Shown piece by piece: positions 26,009-35,125 of a DNA stretch of 64,000 nucleotides (its first letter is position 1; every line of letters starts with the position of its first letter). This DNA comes from Methanocorpusculum sp. (GTDB taxonomy: Archaea; Halobacteriota; Methanomicrobia; Methanomicrobiales; Methanocorpusculaceae). The translations under genes and the position numbers were made by a program. The DNA lies in assembly GCA_017399555.1 (NCBI GenBank), contig JAFQBW010000063.1:1-64000 (forward strand), read 5' to 3'. The notes under the pieces are model-generated. The model searched no databases. It saw nothing but the letters and a program-made list of their open reading frames with translations, and was not told the origin of the DNA.

Positions 26009-26400
26009 TGACGGTTGCAAGATTCTGGCGGCGCATTCCGCAGAGATATAATCTGATTGGAACGAAGTGCGAGACCTGCGGTCATGTGTTTTTCCCGCCA
26101 AGAGCGTTCTGCCCGCACTGCAGAAGAGGGGGAGATCTGCATGAGATTCAGTTTTCCGGTAAAGGAAAGGTGCTGACATTCTCTATTGTCCACTCGGCAA
26201 GCGACCAGTATGCGGAGCAGAAGCCGTATGTCTTAGCGATTATCGAGCTGGAAGAGGGAGCACGGATGACGACGCACATTGTCTGCGAACCGGATGAGGT
26301 GTATATCGGTATGCCGGTAAAGTCGGTGTTCCGCGTGCTTGATGCGGAAGGCGCGGACGGTGTGATTCACTACGGAACCAAGTTCGTTCCGGATGAATAA
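26008..26400 (+). CDS. DUF35 / Zn-ribbon OB-fold protein bridging thiolase and HMGS
   Basis: This 130-residue protein has an N-terminal rubredoxin-like zinc ribbon (TKCETCGHVFFPPRAFCPHC) and a C-terminal OB-fold. In archaeal complexes it forms the shared CoA-binding site between thiolase and HMGS. I choose the second of two close ATGs (26008), because GGAGGG at 25995-26000 is then 7 nt away instead of 1. A T-rich stretch at 26407-26419 probably terminates the operon. Confidence 0.93.
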   Translation: MTVARFWRRIPQRYNLIGTKCETCGHVFFPPRAFCPHCRRGGDLHEIQFSGKGKVLTFSIVHSASDQYAEQKPYVLAIIELEEGARMTTHIVCEPDEVYIGMPVKSVFRVLDAEGADGVIHYGTKFVPDE

Positions 26401-26454
26401 ATCCTCCTTCTTTTTTTTAATATTAGTCCGGATAATCGGACGGGAAAAATAGAT

Positions 26455-26976
26455 TTAGAGCTGATCAACCGCGGCAGATGCGAGAGTTAGCACCTGCTCC
26501 TGGTTGAACCGCTCGGAGCTGAGGACGAGGTCATAAATCGTCTGATCGGTGATGTCGATATCATAGTATGCCATATACCGGTCAGCTTCGCACTTCTCAC
26601 GCTCAACGGTTAATTCATAGGATTTTTCGGGCGTCAGATCTTCTCTTTCCGCAATTCTTGCGGAACGGCACCGCTGGGATGCCCAGAGAAGAATCTTCAG
26701 GTCTGCCTCTTCCACCATCCAGCCGGCAAGGCGGCCTTCCAGGATAATATTATCATTGGTTTTGGCAAACTCCTTCTGACGCTCATCGACTTCCTTATCA
26801 ATTGCCGGGTCTTTCTTGGCAAGTTCTCCGAAGGCGGCTAAATCCATACCGCGTTCTTTTGCACATGCCCGGAAAAACTCTCCTGCAGAGACATAGCGGA
26901 GTCCGTACTTCTCGGCAAGAGCCTTGCCGAGCGTGGTCGTTCCTGACCCCGGAGATCCGCTAATGGTAATTCTCAC
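26455..26976 (-). CDS. cmk: Cytidylate kinase (archaeal)
   Basis: This 173-residue P-loop kinase phosphorylates CMP to CDP. The P-loop is ISGSPGSGTTTLGKAL and the family's NIILEGRLAGWMV follows. It starts immediately next to the DUF106 gene with no gap, in the conserved archaeal order adk-DUF106-cmk usually found downstream of ribosomal protein/secY genes. Length is typical for the small archaeal enzyme. Confidence 0.94.
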   Translation of the reverse strand: MRITISGSPGSGTTTLGKALAEKYGLRYVSAGEFFRACAKERGMDLAAFGELAKKDPAIDKEVDERQKEFAKTNDNIILEGRLAGWMVEEADLKILLWASQRCRSARIAEREDLTPEKSYELTVEREKCEADRYMAYYDIDITDQTIYDLVLSSERFNQEQVLTLASAAVDQL

Positions 26977-27624
26977 CTACATTCCCCCGATGTTTAACGC
27001 CTTGCGGATAATCTGTGTCATACACAGAGAGCAGAGCAGATACCAGAGAATCCACAGCGGGAATATCCAGAGGTAGATGTCGAAGTAGGAGGAAAGGCCG
27101 GCAAACGGAATCACAATCGAGTTGGATAAATCAGCAATTGCCGCCGTAACTTCTCCCGGCATCGGCATATATCTAATCTTCTCATAAATCCAGAAGAAGA
27201 TCGGGATTGTCACAATCATGATGTAAATCATCGGAGTGAACTGCTTCTGCGTCATCTGCATCTGCTCGGATAACAGTGCCTGCTGGCGGGCCTGCATCTT
27301 CTTTATCAGGCGCTCATCCCCGGACATCTGAGCTTCGCGGAACTTCACATTAAAGTCCTTCATCTTCTCCTGAACTTCTGCCATCTTCTCATAATCCATC
27401 GTGTACTTCTGGATTAAGGAGGAGTAGAAACCGGTAATGGTTGCCAGAATCAGGATGAGGGCAAAGAACGGGAGACCCATTGCCACGAACGGGCCGATGA
27501 TGATATCAACAACTCCGGCAATAGTCTGGCGTGCCCACTCCCACTGATAGAGCAGCATAATGCCAATCATCGCGGCAAGAGCGATGAACATTCCGTATTT
27601 ATTGCCGAACTCGGAGAGTTTCAT
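26977..27624 (-). CDS. DUF106 membrane protein (archaeal Oxa1/YidC/EMC3-like insertase)
   Basis: This 215-residue protein has an N-terminal transmembrane helix and a second after it (LPFFALILILATITGFYSSL). A charged coiled-coil hairpin (MAEVQEKMKDFNVKFREAQ) and further C-terminal membrane helices follow. This is the pattern of DUF106, the archaeal relatives of Oxa1, EMC3 and TMCO1 that help insert membrane proteins. It lies between adkA (6-nt gap) and cmk. Confidence 0.88.
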   Translation of the reverse strand: MKLSEFGNKYGMFIALAAMIGIMLLYQWEWARQTIAGVVDIIIGPFVAMGLPFFALILILATITGFYSSLIQKYTMDYEKMAEVQEKMKDFNVKFREAQMSGDERLIKKMQARQQALLSEQMQMTQKQFTPMIYIMIVTIPIFFWIYEKIRYMPMPGEVTAAIADLSNSIVIPFAGLSSYFDIYLWIFPLWILWYLLCSLCMTQIIRKALNIGGM

Positions 27625-27630
27625 GAAGAA

Positions 27631-28233
<603 letters not shown>

Positions 28234-28256
28234 TTATAACGTTTGATTTGCAGGAT

Positions 28257-28266
28257 TATAAATATG
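28257..28266 (-). promoter_or_regulatory. TATA box of the adkA operon
   Basis: On the minus strand ATATTTATAA lies about 58 nt upstream of adkA. The resulting leader contains the strong ribosome site GGGAGG. Confidence 0.6.
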
Positions 28267-28329
28267 CGGGCTGTGCATCTCTGAGAGACTCACAGGAAAA
28301 TTCAGAAAAGAAAAAATTGGGTATTGGAT

Positions 28330-28779
28330 TTACTCGTAGAGCTGTCCCTCGTCGATCTTTGCGTATGCGACGAGTTCGGACTCTTCGAAGTGGATTGCAA
28401 TCTCGCGTGCTGCGCTTTCTGGTGCGTCAGATGCGTGGATTACATTCTTTCCAATAGAGAGGGCATAGTCACCGCGGACGGTGCCTGGTGCTGCCTCTGC
28501 CGGGTTGGTTGCTCCGTTCATCTTGCGGACGGTGGCGATTACATTGTCTCCTTCGAGGACAAAGCGGAAAACTGGTCCGCTGGTGATGTATGCCTTCATG
28601 CCCGGGTAGAACGGTTTTTCCAGGTGCTCTTCGTAGTGCTTGTCAACAACTGCTTCGGAAAGGACGCCGAACTTTGCGGCGACAATCTTGAATCCTTTCT
28701 TCTCGAAGCGGGAGAGAATCTCGCTGACGAGTCCGCGCTGGACTCCGTCCGGCTTGACCATTACAAAGGTCTGCTCCAT
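28330..28779 (-). CDS. ndk: Nucleoside diphosphate kinase
   Basis: This 149-residue enzyme equilibrates nucleoside di- and triphosphates. It opens with [18 protein letters not shown] and contains [14 protein letters not shown]. The substrate loop [12 protein letters not shown] precedes the active-site His in [13 protein letters not shown]. It is the last gene of the L7Ae-S28e-L24e-ndk operon, 5 nt after L24e, an arrangement common in euryarchaea. Confidence 0.96.
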   Translation of the reverse strand: MEQTFVMVKPDGVQRGLVSEILSRFEKKGFKIVAAKFGVLSEAVVDKHYEEHLEKPFYPGMKAYITSGPVFRFVLEGDNVIATVRKMNGATNPAEAAPGTVRGDYALSIGKNVIHASDAPESAAREIAIHFEESELVAYAKIDEGQLYE

Positions 28780-28784
28780 ACTGA

Positions 28785-28976
28785 TTACTCCTTTCCGCGT
28801 GCTTTACGGCCTGCTGCAGTCCATGCAACACGTCTTGGGAGTCTGCCGAGCTTATAGTTGCTCTGGCACTTGGAGGAGCAGAAGTAGAATACTGCACCGT
28901 CTTTTCTTACAAAGAGCTTGCCGGTTCCCGGTTCAAGCTGCTTTCCACAGTAGCTGCAGGTGTATCTGTCGACCAT
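28785..28976 (-). CDS. rpl24e: Ribosomal protein L24e
   Basis: This 63-residue protein of the large ribosomal subunit has a zinc-binding CSYCGK...CSSKC pattern. [16 protein letters not shown] lies between the cysteine pairs. Length is typical for the archaeal form. It sits between S28e and ndk. Confidence 0.95.
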   Translation of the reverse strand: MVDRYTCSYCGKQLEPGTGKLFVRKDGAVFYFCSSKCQSNYKLGRLPRRVAWTAAGRKARGKE

Positions 28977-28982
28977 TTTTGC

Positions 28983-29192
28983 TCACCGTCTCGAAAGTTT
29001 CTTTGCTTCGCGTTCAGTCTCAAGGAGCATTAAGATGTCACCCTCACGGATTGGACCGAAAGTGTTGCGGGTGATAATACGTCCCTTGTTCGGGCCGTCA
29101 AGGACGCGGCATTTAATCTGGGATGCTTCACCGTGCATTCCAGTAAGGCCGACGACCTCGATGACTTCTGCCGGCGTTGCGTCGTCTGCCAT
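28983..29192 (-). CDS. rps28e: Ribosomal protein S28e
   Basis: This 69-residue OB-fold protein of the small subunit has the family stretch [18 protein letters not shown] and the conserved C-terminus [17 protein letters not shown]. It is co-transcribed with L7Ae upstream (4-nt gap) and L24e downstream. Confidence 0.96.
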   Translation of the reverse strand: MADDATPAEVIEVVGLTGMHGEASQIKCRVLDGPNKGRIITRNTFGPIREGDILMLLETEREAKKLSRR

Positions 29193-29196
29193 GGAC

Positions 29197-29565
29197 TTAT
29201 CCTCTCAGTGCTTTGATCTGACCTGCGAGTTCGTCGACGATTTCCTTTCCTTTGCCGACTTTAACGATTGCAACAGCAGTGCATCCGACTTCAAGGCCGC
29301 ATGCGGCTCCGATGTCTGCCTGCTTGTTGATGAAGACGAACGGGATTTCCTTCTCGTCTGCAAGGCCCGGGATGTGCATAACAATCTCTTCCGGTGCAAC
29401 GTCTGCGCCGATTAAGACAAGTGCTGCGGTTCCGCGCTCGACGGCCTTGGTTGCCTCGTTTGCGCCTTTCTTGATCTTTCCGGTGTCACGTGCAAGCTCT
29501 AATGCTTCAAGTGCTTTGTTCTGGAGTTCTTCCGGAACTTCAAACATCTGGTAAATTTTTGCCAT
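29197..29565 (-). CDS. rpl7ae: Ribosomal protein L7Ae
   Basis: This 122-residue kink-turn RNA-binding protein serves in the large ribosomal subunit, box C/D and H/ACA RNPs, and archaeal RNase P. It contains [20 protein letters not shown] then GADVAPEEI and the C-terminal [14 protein letters not shown]. The ATG at 29565 follows AAGTGATT. It heads the L7Ae-S28e-L24e-ndk operon and has an unusually long predicted leader (about 110 nt). Confidence 0.96.
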   Translation of the reverse strand: MAKIYQMFEVPEELQNKALEALELARDTGKIKKGANEATKAVERGTAALVLIGADVAPEEIVMHIPGLADEKEIPFVFINKQADIGAACGLEVGCTAVAIVKVGKGKEIVDELAGQIKALRG

Positions 29566-29584
29566 GATAATCACTTCACTCGAG

Positions 29585-29596
29585 GGGGCATGCCCC
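29585..29596 (-). promoter_or_regulatory. Palindrome in the L7Ae mRNA leader near a box C-like motif
   Basis: The perfect 12-mer GGGGCATGCCCC lies 20 nt before the L7Ae start in the predicted leader. Just 5' of it the leader reads CTGATGAGCGATGACAGG, which contains a UGAUGA box C-like sequence. L7Ae is known to bind such kink-turn motifs and to autoregulate in some archaea; here it is only a candidate. Confidence 0.3.
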
Positions 29597-29906
29597 TGTC
29601 ATCGCTCATCAGCGGCTATGTCGTGGTAGTTCAAACACTTATCAGGAGAGCTTCCTTTCATGTTTCCACGGATGACATGTCAACCGTTGCTGGCGTAACT
29701 ATATTTATGGAACTTTGTATGGCATAAAGGTATGGTTCGTCTGTGGCGGTTTTGCAGGGTTTCGTCTGCCCCTGTTTCCTCTCGCGCAGACCTGTTGTGA
29801 AACTGGGGTATTTCATGTTTCTCCTGCGAGGTTTCTGTCTGCATAAGAAACTTTTTGACTGATATCAGCCAATACTAACACAGTCATAATATATTCCATG
29901 ACTCAC

Positions 29907-29914
29907 ATATATAA
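29907..29914 (+). promoter_or_regulatory. TATA box of the CetZ-surface protein operon
   Basis: ATATATAA is about 28 nt before the ATG at 29939. A second TATA-like ATAATATATT at 29886-29895 would give a leader that includes the ribosome site AGGTG. Confidence 0.55.
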
Positions 29915-29938
29915 CACAATTAATTAGGTGTCACCAAC

Positions 29939-31129
29939 ATGCGAGTATTCTTTATAGGATTCGGACAGGCAGGCGGCAAACTGGTTGATATGTTCCTGTC
30001 TCAGGACAAGAAGACCGGAGCAAACAGTTTCCGCGGTATTATCATCAATACTGCCCGTACTGATTTAATGGGAGTCAAAAACATCCCGATGGAAGACCGT
30101 CTGTTAATCGGTCAGACCAAAGTCAAAGGACATGGTGTCGGAACAGACAACGTTACCGGCGCAAAAGTTGCAGCCGATGAAATTGATACGATTATCAATG
30201 CCATCGACCGCCGCGGAACTCATGACATCGACGCATTCGTTGTCTGTGCAGGTCTTGGAGGCGGAACTGGTTCCGGAGGAGCTCCGGTTCTCTGCCGTCA
30301 CTTAAAGCGCATCTACCGCGAGCCGGTTTACGCATTAGGAGTTATCCCGGCACCGGAAGAGGGACGTCTCTACTCCTTAAACGCAGCCCGCAGTTTATCC
30401 ACGCTGGTCAACGAAGCAGACAATGTTATCGTCTTCGACAACAGCGCCTGGAAGAACGACGGTGAAAGCGTTAAGAGTGCATACGAGCGCTTAAACGAGG
30501 AAATCGTCCGCCGCTTCGGTGTTCTCTTCCGTGCGGGAGAAGTCACCAAGTACGGTGTCGGTGAAATGGTTGTTGACTCCAGTGAAATTATCAACACCTT
30601 ACGCGGCGGAGGTATCTCCTCTGTCGGATACGCCATCAGCGAAGCCATCCCGAAGGGCGCCAAGTCTCCTGCCAAGTCCGGCGGATTATTCGGCGGCCTT
30701 CTCGGCAAGAAGGAAAAGGCAGAGCCGCATGTTGACATCACCGGAGATGACAAGTCGGCAAAAATCATCGGTCTTGTCCGCCGTGCAATGCTTGGCCGCT
30801 TAACTCTCCCGTGCGATTACTCGACAGCAGAGCGTGCACTGGTTCTCGTCGCCGGTCCGCCGGCAGAGCTGGACCGCAAGGGTGTGGAAAAATCCAAGAG
30901 CTGGGTTGAGGAAAACATTGCGGGAGTCGAAGTCCGCGGTGGTGACTACCCGGTAGACAGCGGCTATGTCGCAGCAGTTGTCCTTCTTGCATCCATTGGA
31001 AACGCCCCGCGTATCCGCGAGCTCATGGAGCTTGCAAAAGAGGCAAAAGAAGAGGTCGCCAGATCACGCGAGCGTGCAGCGGCTGTTTCCATGTTTGAAG
31101 ACAGCGAGGTTGACCCGCTGTTCGAATGA
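29939..31129 (+). CDS. Tubulin/FtsZ-superfamily GTPase (CetZ-like)
   Basis: This 396-residue protein has the N-terminal nucleotide loop IGFGQAGGKLVD and the tubulin signature LGGGTGSGGAPVL. CetZ-like features are the INTARTDLMG stretch, GVIPAPEEGRLYSLNAARSL and a C-terminal extension ending in an acidic SEVDPLFE. It probably polymerises at the membrane and affects cell shape or division. The insertion KSPAKSGGLFGGLLGKKEK around residue 245 is a glycine/lysine-rich loop. The next gene, encoding a membrane-anchored surface protein, starts 10 nt downstream. Confidence 0.88.
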   Translation: MRVFFIGFGQAGGKLVDMFLSQDKKTGANSFRGIIINTARTDLMGVKNIPMEDRLLIGQTKVKGHGVGTDNVTGAKVAADEIDTIINAIDRRGTHDIDAFVVCAGLGGGTGSGGAPVLCRHLKRIYREPVYALGVIPAPEEGRLYSLNAARSLSTLVNEADNVIVFDNSAWKNDGESVKSAYERLNEEIVRRFGVLFRAGEVTKYGVGEMVVDSSEIINTLRGGGISSVGYAISEAIPKGAKSPAKSGGLFGGLLGKKEKAEPHVDITGDDKSAKIIGLVRRAMLGRLTLPCDYSTAERALVLVAGPPAELDRKGVEKSKSWVEENIAGVEVRGGDYPVDSGYVAAVVLLASIGNAPRIRELMELAKEAKEEVARSRERAAAVSMFEDSEVDPLFE

Positions 31130-31139
31130 GGTTTAAGAG

Positions 31140-32216
31140 ATGAAAATTATGAGAAAGATTATCGGAATCCTTGCTGTACTCCTCCTCTGTACAGCATTTG
31201 TCGGAGCAGGAGCGGCATTCACGTATTCATCAAATGATGCTGTAGTTACTCCGTCAGGCGCATTAACACCAGGACAGACAGTCACCGCATCAATGGAAAT
31301 CACTGTAACTGGCAAATCCCTCGACGTCGGAGATTCAATCACCTTCAGTACACCGCTTACCAACCCGAAATGGTCCACTGACATCTACCGTGGCGGAGTT
31401 GTCATCGTAAATGATTACGAATCCAACAAAATCTCCGGATTCATGTTAGAGAGTGACTCTAATCTTGTCCTCAAGATTTCTTTGTCCGGAACAGTGTCGT
31501 CTGGTTCAAAAGGAAAGGAAATCTCCATACTTTCGATTACTGCAACCGACAAGGAAACGAATGGATATGCGTCATTCTCTACAAAAAAGCAGAAAGTCTA
31601 TGATGCAAGCAACTATGCAAATGATCTCTCTGCATTAAACACAGCAATTACTAATCTTGAGAAGAGAGCCACCACTTACGCAGGATACGGTGCTGATATT
31701 TCAACCGTAAATGCCACCATCAAAGATGCAAAGAACAAGTACTCTGCCGCAAAGTCTGCCGGAACCGGAAATCTGGTAACCGCATACGCAAACCTTGAAG
31801 CAGGCGAAATCTATGCAGAAAAAGGAGAGAGAGCCCTCGCATATGCAGGATTAGATTGTGCTCGTGTCAGTATTGGAAAAATTAACTCTATTGCTGTAAC
31901 TCTCTACGACCGCGGATGGGACACCGAAGCACAATATCTGGAAACAAAGTCCATATCTCTGACCTATACCTATGAGATTCTGGCTGACACTTACGGTGAC
32001 GGTGAGACACCAAGCGCATCCAAGATGGATACCTTCATGGGCGATGTCCAGAAGACCCTTAATCAAGCAAACGAGTACCTTGAGGATTCCAAGATTCCGA
32101 AATTCGTAAAATTCATCCCGATTGTTATCGGAGTAATTGTCGCAGTCGGAGCAGTTGTCGGAATTGTCTTCCTTATCCGCCGCAGAAGAGCAAACAGCTG
32201 GGATGAGTTAGGATAA
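31140..32216 (+). CDS. Membrane-anchored surface protein co-transcribed with the CetZ-like gene
   Basis: I do not recognise this 358-residue protein as a named family. It has a signal peptide (1-26, ending GAGAAF), a beta-rich domain of about 125 residues, and a helical region of about 140 residues (LNTAITNLEKRATTYAGYG and onward). One C-terminal transmembrane helix near 328-345 and a short basic cytoplasmic tail RRRRANSW complete it. GAGGT precedes the ATG. Shared transcription with a tubulin-like gene suggests a link between envelope and cytoskeleton, which is inference. Confidence 0.8.
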   Translation: MKIMRKIIGILAVLLLCTAFVGAGAAFTYSSNDAVVTPSGALTPGQTVTASMEITVTGKSLDVGDSITFSTPLTNPKWSTDIYRGGVVIVNDYESNKISGFMLESDSNLVLKISLSGTVSSGSKGKEISILSITATDKETNGYASFSTKKQKVYDASNYANDLSALNTAITNLEKRATTYAGYGADISTVNATIKDAKNKYSAAKSAGTGNLVTAYANLEAGEIYAEKGERALAYAGLDCARVSIGKINSIAVTLYDRGWDTEAQYLETKSISLTYTYEILADTYGDGETPSASKMDTFMGDVQKTLNQANEYLEDSKIPKFVKFIPIVIGVIVAVGAVVGIVFLIRRRRANSWDELG

Positions 32217-32254
32217 CCTCATCCAAAAGACACCTTTCTTTTTTTCAAAAATTC

Positions 32255-32911
32255 TCAGCGGAATAAATCTTCCATATATTCTACAGACCGCGCTTCCGCT
32301 TCCTCTTTGGTGAACACCGTAATCACATCCTCCGGGAGAAGCACCACATCGCCGCTTGGAATAATCAGTTTTCCACCTCTGCGAATCGCGATGTAGAGCA
32401 TATCCTTAACGCCTGATGCTTCGCGGACTGTTTTGTTCACGCCTTTTGCTCCTTCGGCTACGGTAATCTCGAAGATGGTTCCTCCTTCGATAGCTGCGAG
32501 AAGCTGAGTGTCCGGGTTTTCTGCCCAGAGGAAAAGACTGCGGGCGACAATCTCATCCGGGTTTTCACTGATGCGCACGCCCACTTCCTTAAAGAGTTCG
32601 GCATGCTCCTTCTGATTCACGATGGAGACGAGCGTTCTGACCGAATACTTCTTCGCAAGCCAGCAGGCCATCAGGTTCAGCGCATCATCGCTTGTTGTGG
32701 CGACTAAGGCATCCGCACGGTCAATTCCTGCATCTTCCAGGGTATTCTTATCGGTTGCGTTTCCGGAGACGGCGAGGAGGTCGTATTCTTCTAAGATATT
32801 GGCGCACTTTTCCTCGTCGCGGTCGATAACAACCACACTGTGCCCTTCCTCCGCGGCAAGACCTGCGAGCGCTCTGCCGATTCCGCCGAGACCGACAACA
32901 ATCAGATACAT
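32255..32911 (-). CDS. TrkA-type NAD-binding regulatory protein (KTN/RCK + TrkA-C)
   Basis: This 218-residue protein has a Rossmann domain starting LIVVGLGGIGRALA with the acidic VVIDRDEEKC. The YDLLAVSGNATDKNTLEDAG stretch that follows is typical of potassium-transport subunits. A C-terminal TrkA-C domain ends VVLLPEDVITVFTKEE. It would gate a Trk/Ktr potassium channel, but no channel gene is adjacent. The start at 32911 leaves 59 nt to the divergent RNase HII gene. Upstream in-frame sequence is non-coding-looking. Confidence 0.88.
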   Translation of the reverse strand: MYLIVVGLGGIGRALAGLAAEEGHSVVVIDRDEEKCANILEEYDLLAVSGNATDKNTLEDAGIDRADALVATTSDDALNLMACWLAKKYSVRTLVSIVNQKEHAELFKEVGVRISENPDEIVARSLFLWAENPDTQLLAAIEGGTIFEITVAEGAKGVNKTVREASGVKDMLYIAIRRGGKLIIPSGDVVLLPEDVITVFTKEEAEARSVEYMEDLFR

Positions 32912-32970
32912 AAGAAATAGTATGCTTGCCGGAGATATTAATACCTGTCTTCGACAAACAGGAGTATCAC

Positions 32971-33606
32971 ATGTGGATATGCGGCATAGATGAGGCAGGA
33001 AAAGGCCCGGTTTTAGGACCGATGGTCGCGGCAGGAGTTCTGGTTTCATCTGACGATGATTTATCATCCCTCGGCATCAAAGACTCAAAACAGCTCTCGG
33101 CAAAAAAACGCGAGGCCGTGTTTGCCGAAATCTGCGCATCATACAAGACCGCGGTTGTCATCAAAACCCCGGCAGAGATTGATGCGCGGGACTGTACCAT
33201 GAACCAGTTCACCGTTCTCTGCCATGCAGAAGTTCTCCGCTCTCTCCATCCGGCGCGGGTATATCTGGATGCCTGCGATGTAAATGCCGAGCGGTTCGGC
33301 ACAAATGTGCTTTCGGCGTCCGGTGTCTCGGCGGAAGTCATCTCCGAACACAAAGCCGATGCCCGCTACGCAGTAGTCGGCGCGGCAAGTATTGTCGCGA
33401 AGGTGACGCGGGATAGAATCATTGAGGAGCTGAAAGCAGAGTTCGGCGAGATTGGAAGCGGATATCCGTCAGATGCCAAAACCGTTGCCTTCCTGACTGA
33501 ATATATTACAGAGCACGGCGCACCGCCGTCGTGCGCACGGAAAAGCTGGCAGACGGTGAGTGATATTCTCTCCAAATCTGCACAGAAAAATCTGTTTGAC
33601 TTCTAA
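32971..33606 (+). CDS. rnhB: Ribonuclease HII
   Basis: This 211-residue enzyme removes RNA from RNA-DNA hybrids and single ribonucleotides from DNA. The catalytic start is CGIDEAGKGPVLGPMV. Further acidic residues appear in YLDACDVNAERFG, and EHKADARYAVVGAASIVAKV is the family signature. The ATG at 32971 is preceded by AGGAG. The stop lies about 5 nt before repeat element D. Confidence 0.94.
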   Translation: MWICGIDEAGKGPVLGPMVAAGVLVSSDDDLSSLGIKDSKQLSAKKREAVFAEICASYKTAVVIKTPAEIDARDCTMNQFTVLCHAEVLRSLHPARVYLDACDVNAERFGTNVLSASGVSAEVISEHKADARYAVVGAASIVAKVTRDRIIEELKAEFGEIGSGYPSDAKTVAFLTEYITEHGAPPSCARKSWQTVSDILSKSAQKNLFDF

Positions 33607-33610
33607 AAAC

Positions 33611-33846
33611 CGCGAATCGCAATGCGATAGCATTGCGGAACAAGCGCAGGTGCGATGAGCACCGAAGCGACAACGTATCTGCAAAACGTAATATCCTGAT
33701 TCGTGTAAATTCGCGTCTTTGTTCTCTTGCAGTGAGTTGGCAAGAAACACGCGAATCTCCGCGAATCACCCATAAACCATTGTCCTATAGGCTGTCGAAC
33801 GCTTCGCTCATCGCTCGCGTTCTGTTCTGCAACGCTCTCGCGTTGC
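33611..33846. repeat. Long nested inverted repeat, element D (GC-rich stem outside, GATT module inside)
   Basis: The outer arms 33619-33674 and 33794-33846 pair imperfectly (GCAATGCGATAGCATTGC and GGTGCGATGAGCACCGAAGC on the left). The inner arms 33698-33716 and 33749-33767 (GATTCGTGTAAATTCGCGT) match at 16 of 19 positions. A further short stem CTTGC/GCAAG closes the centre. Same topology as C and E. It lies between convergent RNase HII and disulfide reductase genes, starting within about 5 nt of the RNase stop. Confidence 0.9.
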
Positions 33847-33880
33847 TTTCTATGTTTTGAAAAAAAGAGTTTGTAAGTAA

Positions 33881-35071
33881 TTATTTCTTCAGATATGCGT
33901 ATGCGGAAAGCAGCGCCTTCACACCCTCACCGACAGACGAGGCAATCTGTTTTGCCTTAATCGAGGTGGAATCTCCTGCGGCAAAGAATCCCGGAACATT
34001 GGTCTCGCAGTTCTCGTTGACGATAATCTCCTTCTCCGCGTTCATCTCAACCAGTCCCTCGAACATCATCGTGTTCGGGTTCAGACCGATTCCAAGGAAG
34101 ACACCTTCGACCGGAATCTTCTCGATGCCGGACTTGAAGAGCTTCGTAATGCCGCCGCCGAGTTTTTTCAGCGCGATTCCTTCCACAAACTGACCGCCGT
34201 AAATCTCCTCGATTTCATATCCGGTGTGGAAGACAACATTACTCTTGGTCTTTAAGCGGTTTAAGAGAATCTCATCTCCGCGAACCTTGCTTCTGACAAT
34301 TACATGCACCTCGGAGGCGATGTCTGCAAGTTCGAGCGCCATATCAAGGCCCGTGTTTCCGCCGCCGATAACCGCAACCGATTTTCCTTTATAGAGCGGC
34401 CCGTCGCAGGTGGTACAGACCGCAACACCTTTTCCGAAGAAATCAGTCTCTCCCTTCGCACCGGAGAACCGCGGGATTCTGCCTGTCGCGGCGATAACTG
34501 CTTTTGCGGTTACCTTGTGCCCGTTGAGCGTCTCGATTTCGAAAACCCCGCCCTTTCTGACGATGGATGTTCCAACATCCTCTAAGAACTCAACGCCCGT
34601 GGACTTTGCATGCTCGGCAAGCTTGCCCATTAAGACATCCCCCGGGACATCCGGGATTCCCGGATAGTTCTCGACGGTCTTGCTCTGGTTCACCATACCG
34701 CCGATAGCTCCGCCGATAACAAGCGTGTCAAGCTCCTTTCTTCCTGCATAGAGTGCCGCCGGAAGACCGGCAGCGCCTGCGCCGATGATAACCAGCTCAT
34801 GGTCTGCAGTAATCGGGGCTTCTGCTGCCGGCTCGTCGCCTAAGAGCAGAATCTGGAGCTTCATTAAATCATCGCCGATAACAATTTCTTTTCCGTCAAT
34901 GATAATAACCGGCACTCCGCGCTGACCGGAAATCTCAATCATCTTTTTTGCGTTTGCACTGTCGGATACGTCATAATTCGTATATTCGATATTGTGTTTT
35001 GCGAAGAATGACTTCACGTTTTTACAGTGCGGACAGTCCGGAAGAGAATAAATCTCAACAGTATGTGGCAT
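33881..35071 (-). CDS. Glutaredoxin-thioredoxin reductase fusion
   Basis: This 396-residue protein joins an N-terminal glutaredoxin-like domain (IYSLPDCPHCKNVKSFF, active CPHC; GVPVIIID cis-Pro loop) to a complete thioredoxin reductase. The reductase has an FAD site VIIGAGAAGLPAALYAG, a redox pair in VAVCTTCDGPLY, an NAD(P) site VIGGGNTGLDMALELA and a C-terminal FFAAGD. The fused glutaredoxin could be its own electron acceptor. The host cofactor (NADPH or F420H2) cannot be told from sequence. Single gene with its own start at 35071. Confidence 0.9.
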   Translation of the reverse strand: MPHTVEIYSLPDCPHCKNVKSFFAKHNIEYTNYDVSDSANAKKMIEISGQRGVPVIIIDGKEIVIGDDLMKLQILLLGDEPAAEAPITADHELVIIGAGAAGLPAALYAGRKELDTLVIGGAIGGMVNQSKTVENYPGIPDVPGDVLMGKLAEHAKSTGVEFLEDVGTSIVRKGGVFEIETLNGHKVTAKAVIAATGRIPRFSGAKGETDFFGKGVAVCTTCDGPLYKGKSVAVIGGGNTGLDMALELADIASEVHVIVRSKVRGDEILLNRLKTKSNVVFHTGYEIEEIYGGQFVEGIALKKLGGGITKLFKSGIEKIPVEGVFLGIGLNPNTMMFEGLVEMNAEKEIIVNENCETNVPGFFAAGDSTSIKAKQIASSVGEGVKALLSAYAYLKK

Positions 35072-35125
35072 ACTATACCTATCGGCTTTTGAACCTATTA
35101 AGCTGTCGGATTCAGGAAAAAAAGG

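Larger units (their letters stand above)
29566..29938. other. Divergent intergenic region between L7Ae and the CetZ-like gene
   Basis: No gene is seen in these 373 bases. They hold a TATA-like ATAAATA on the minus strand (29702-29708) for the L7Ae operon and a long leader with a perfect palindrome GGGGCATGCCCC (29585-29596). A dyad CTGATATCAG lies at 29859-29868, and one or two TATA boxes for the CetZ-like gene are present. Bases 29755-29852 contain several near-repeats of GTTTCTCCTG/GTTTCTGTCTG without a clear identity. Confidence 0.6.

Noticed and set aside
31140-32216. PGF-CTERM or S-layer protein assignment for the surface protein
   Set aside because: It ends with a membrane helix and RRRRANSWDELG, without a PGF motif before the helix. 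It lacks the size and repeats of S-layer proteins.
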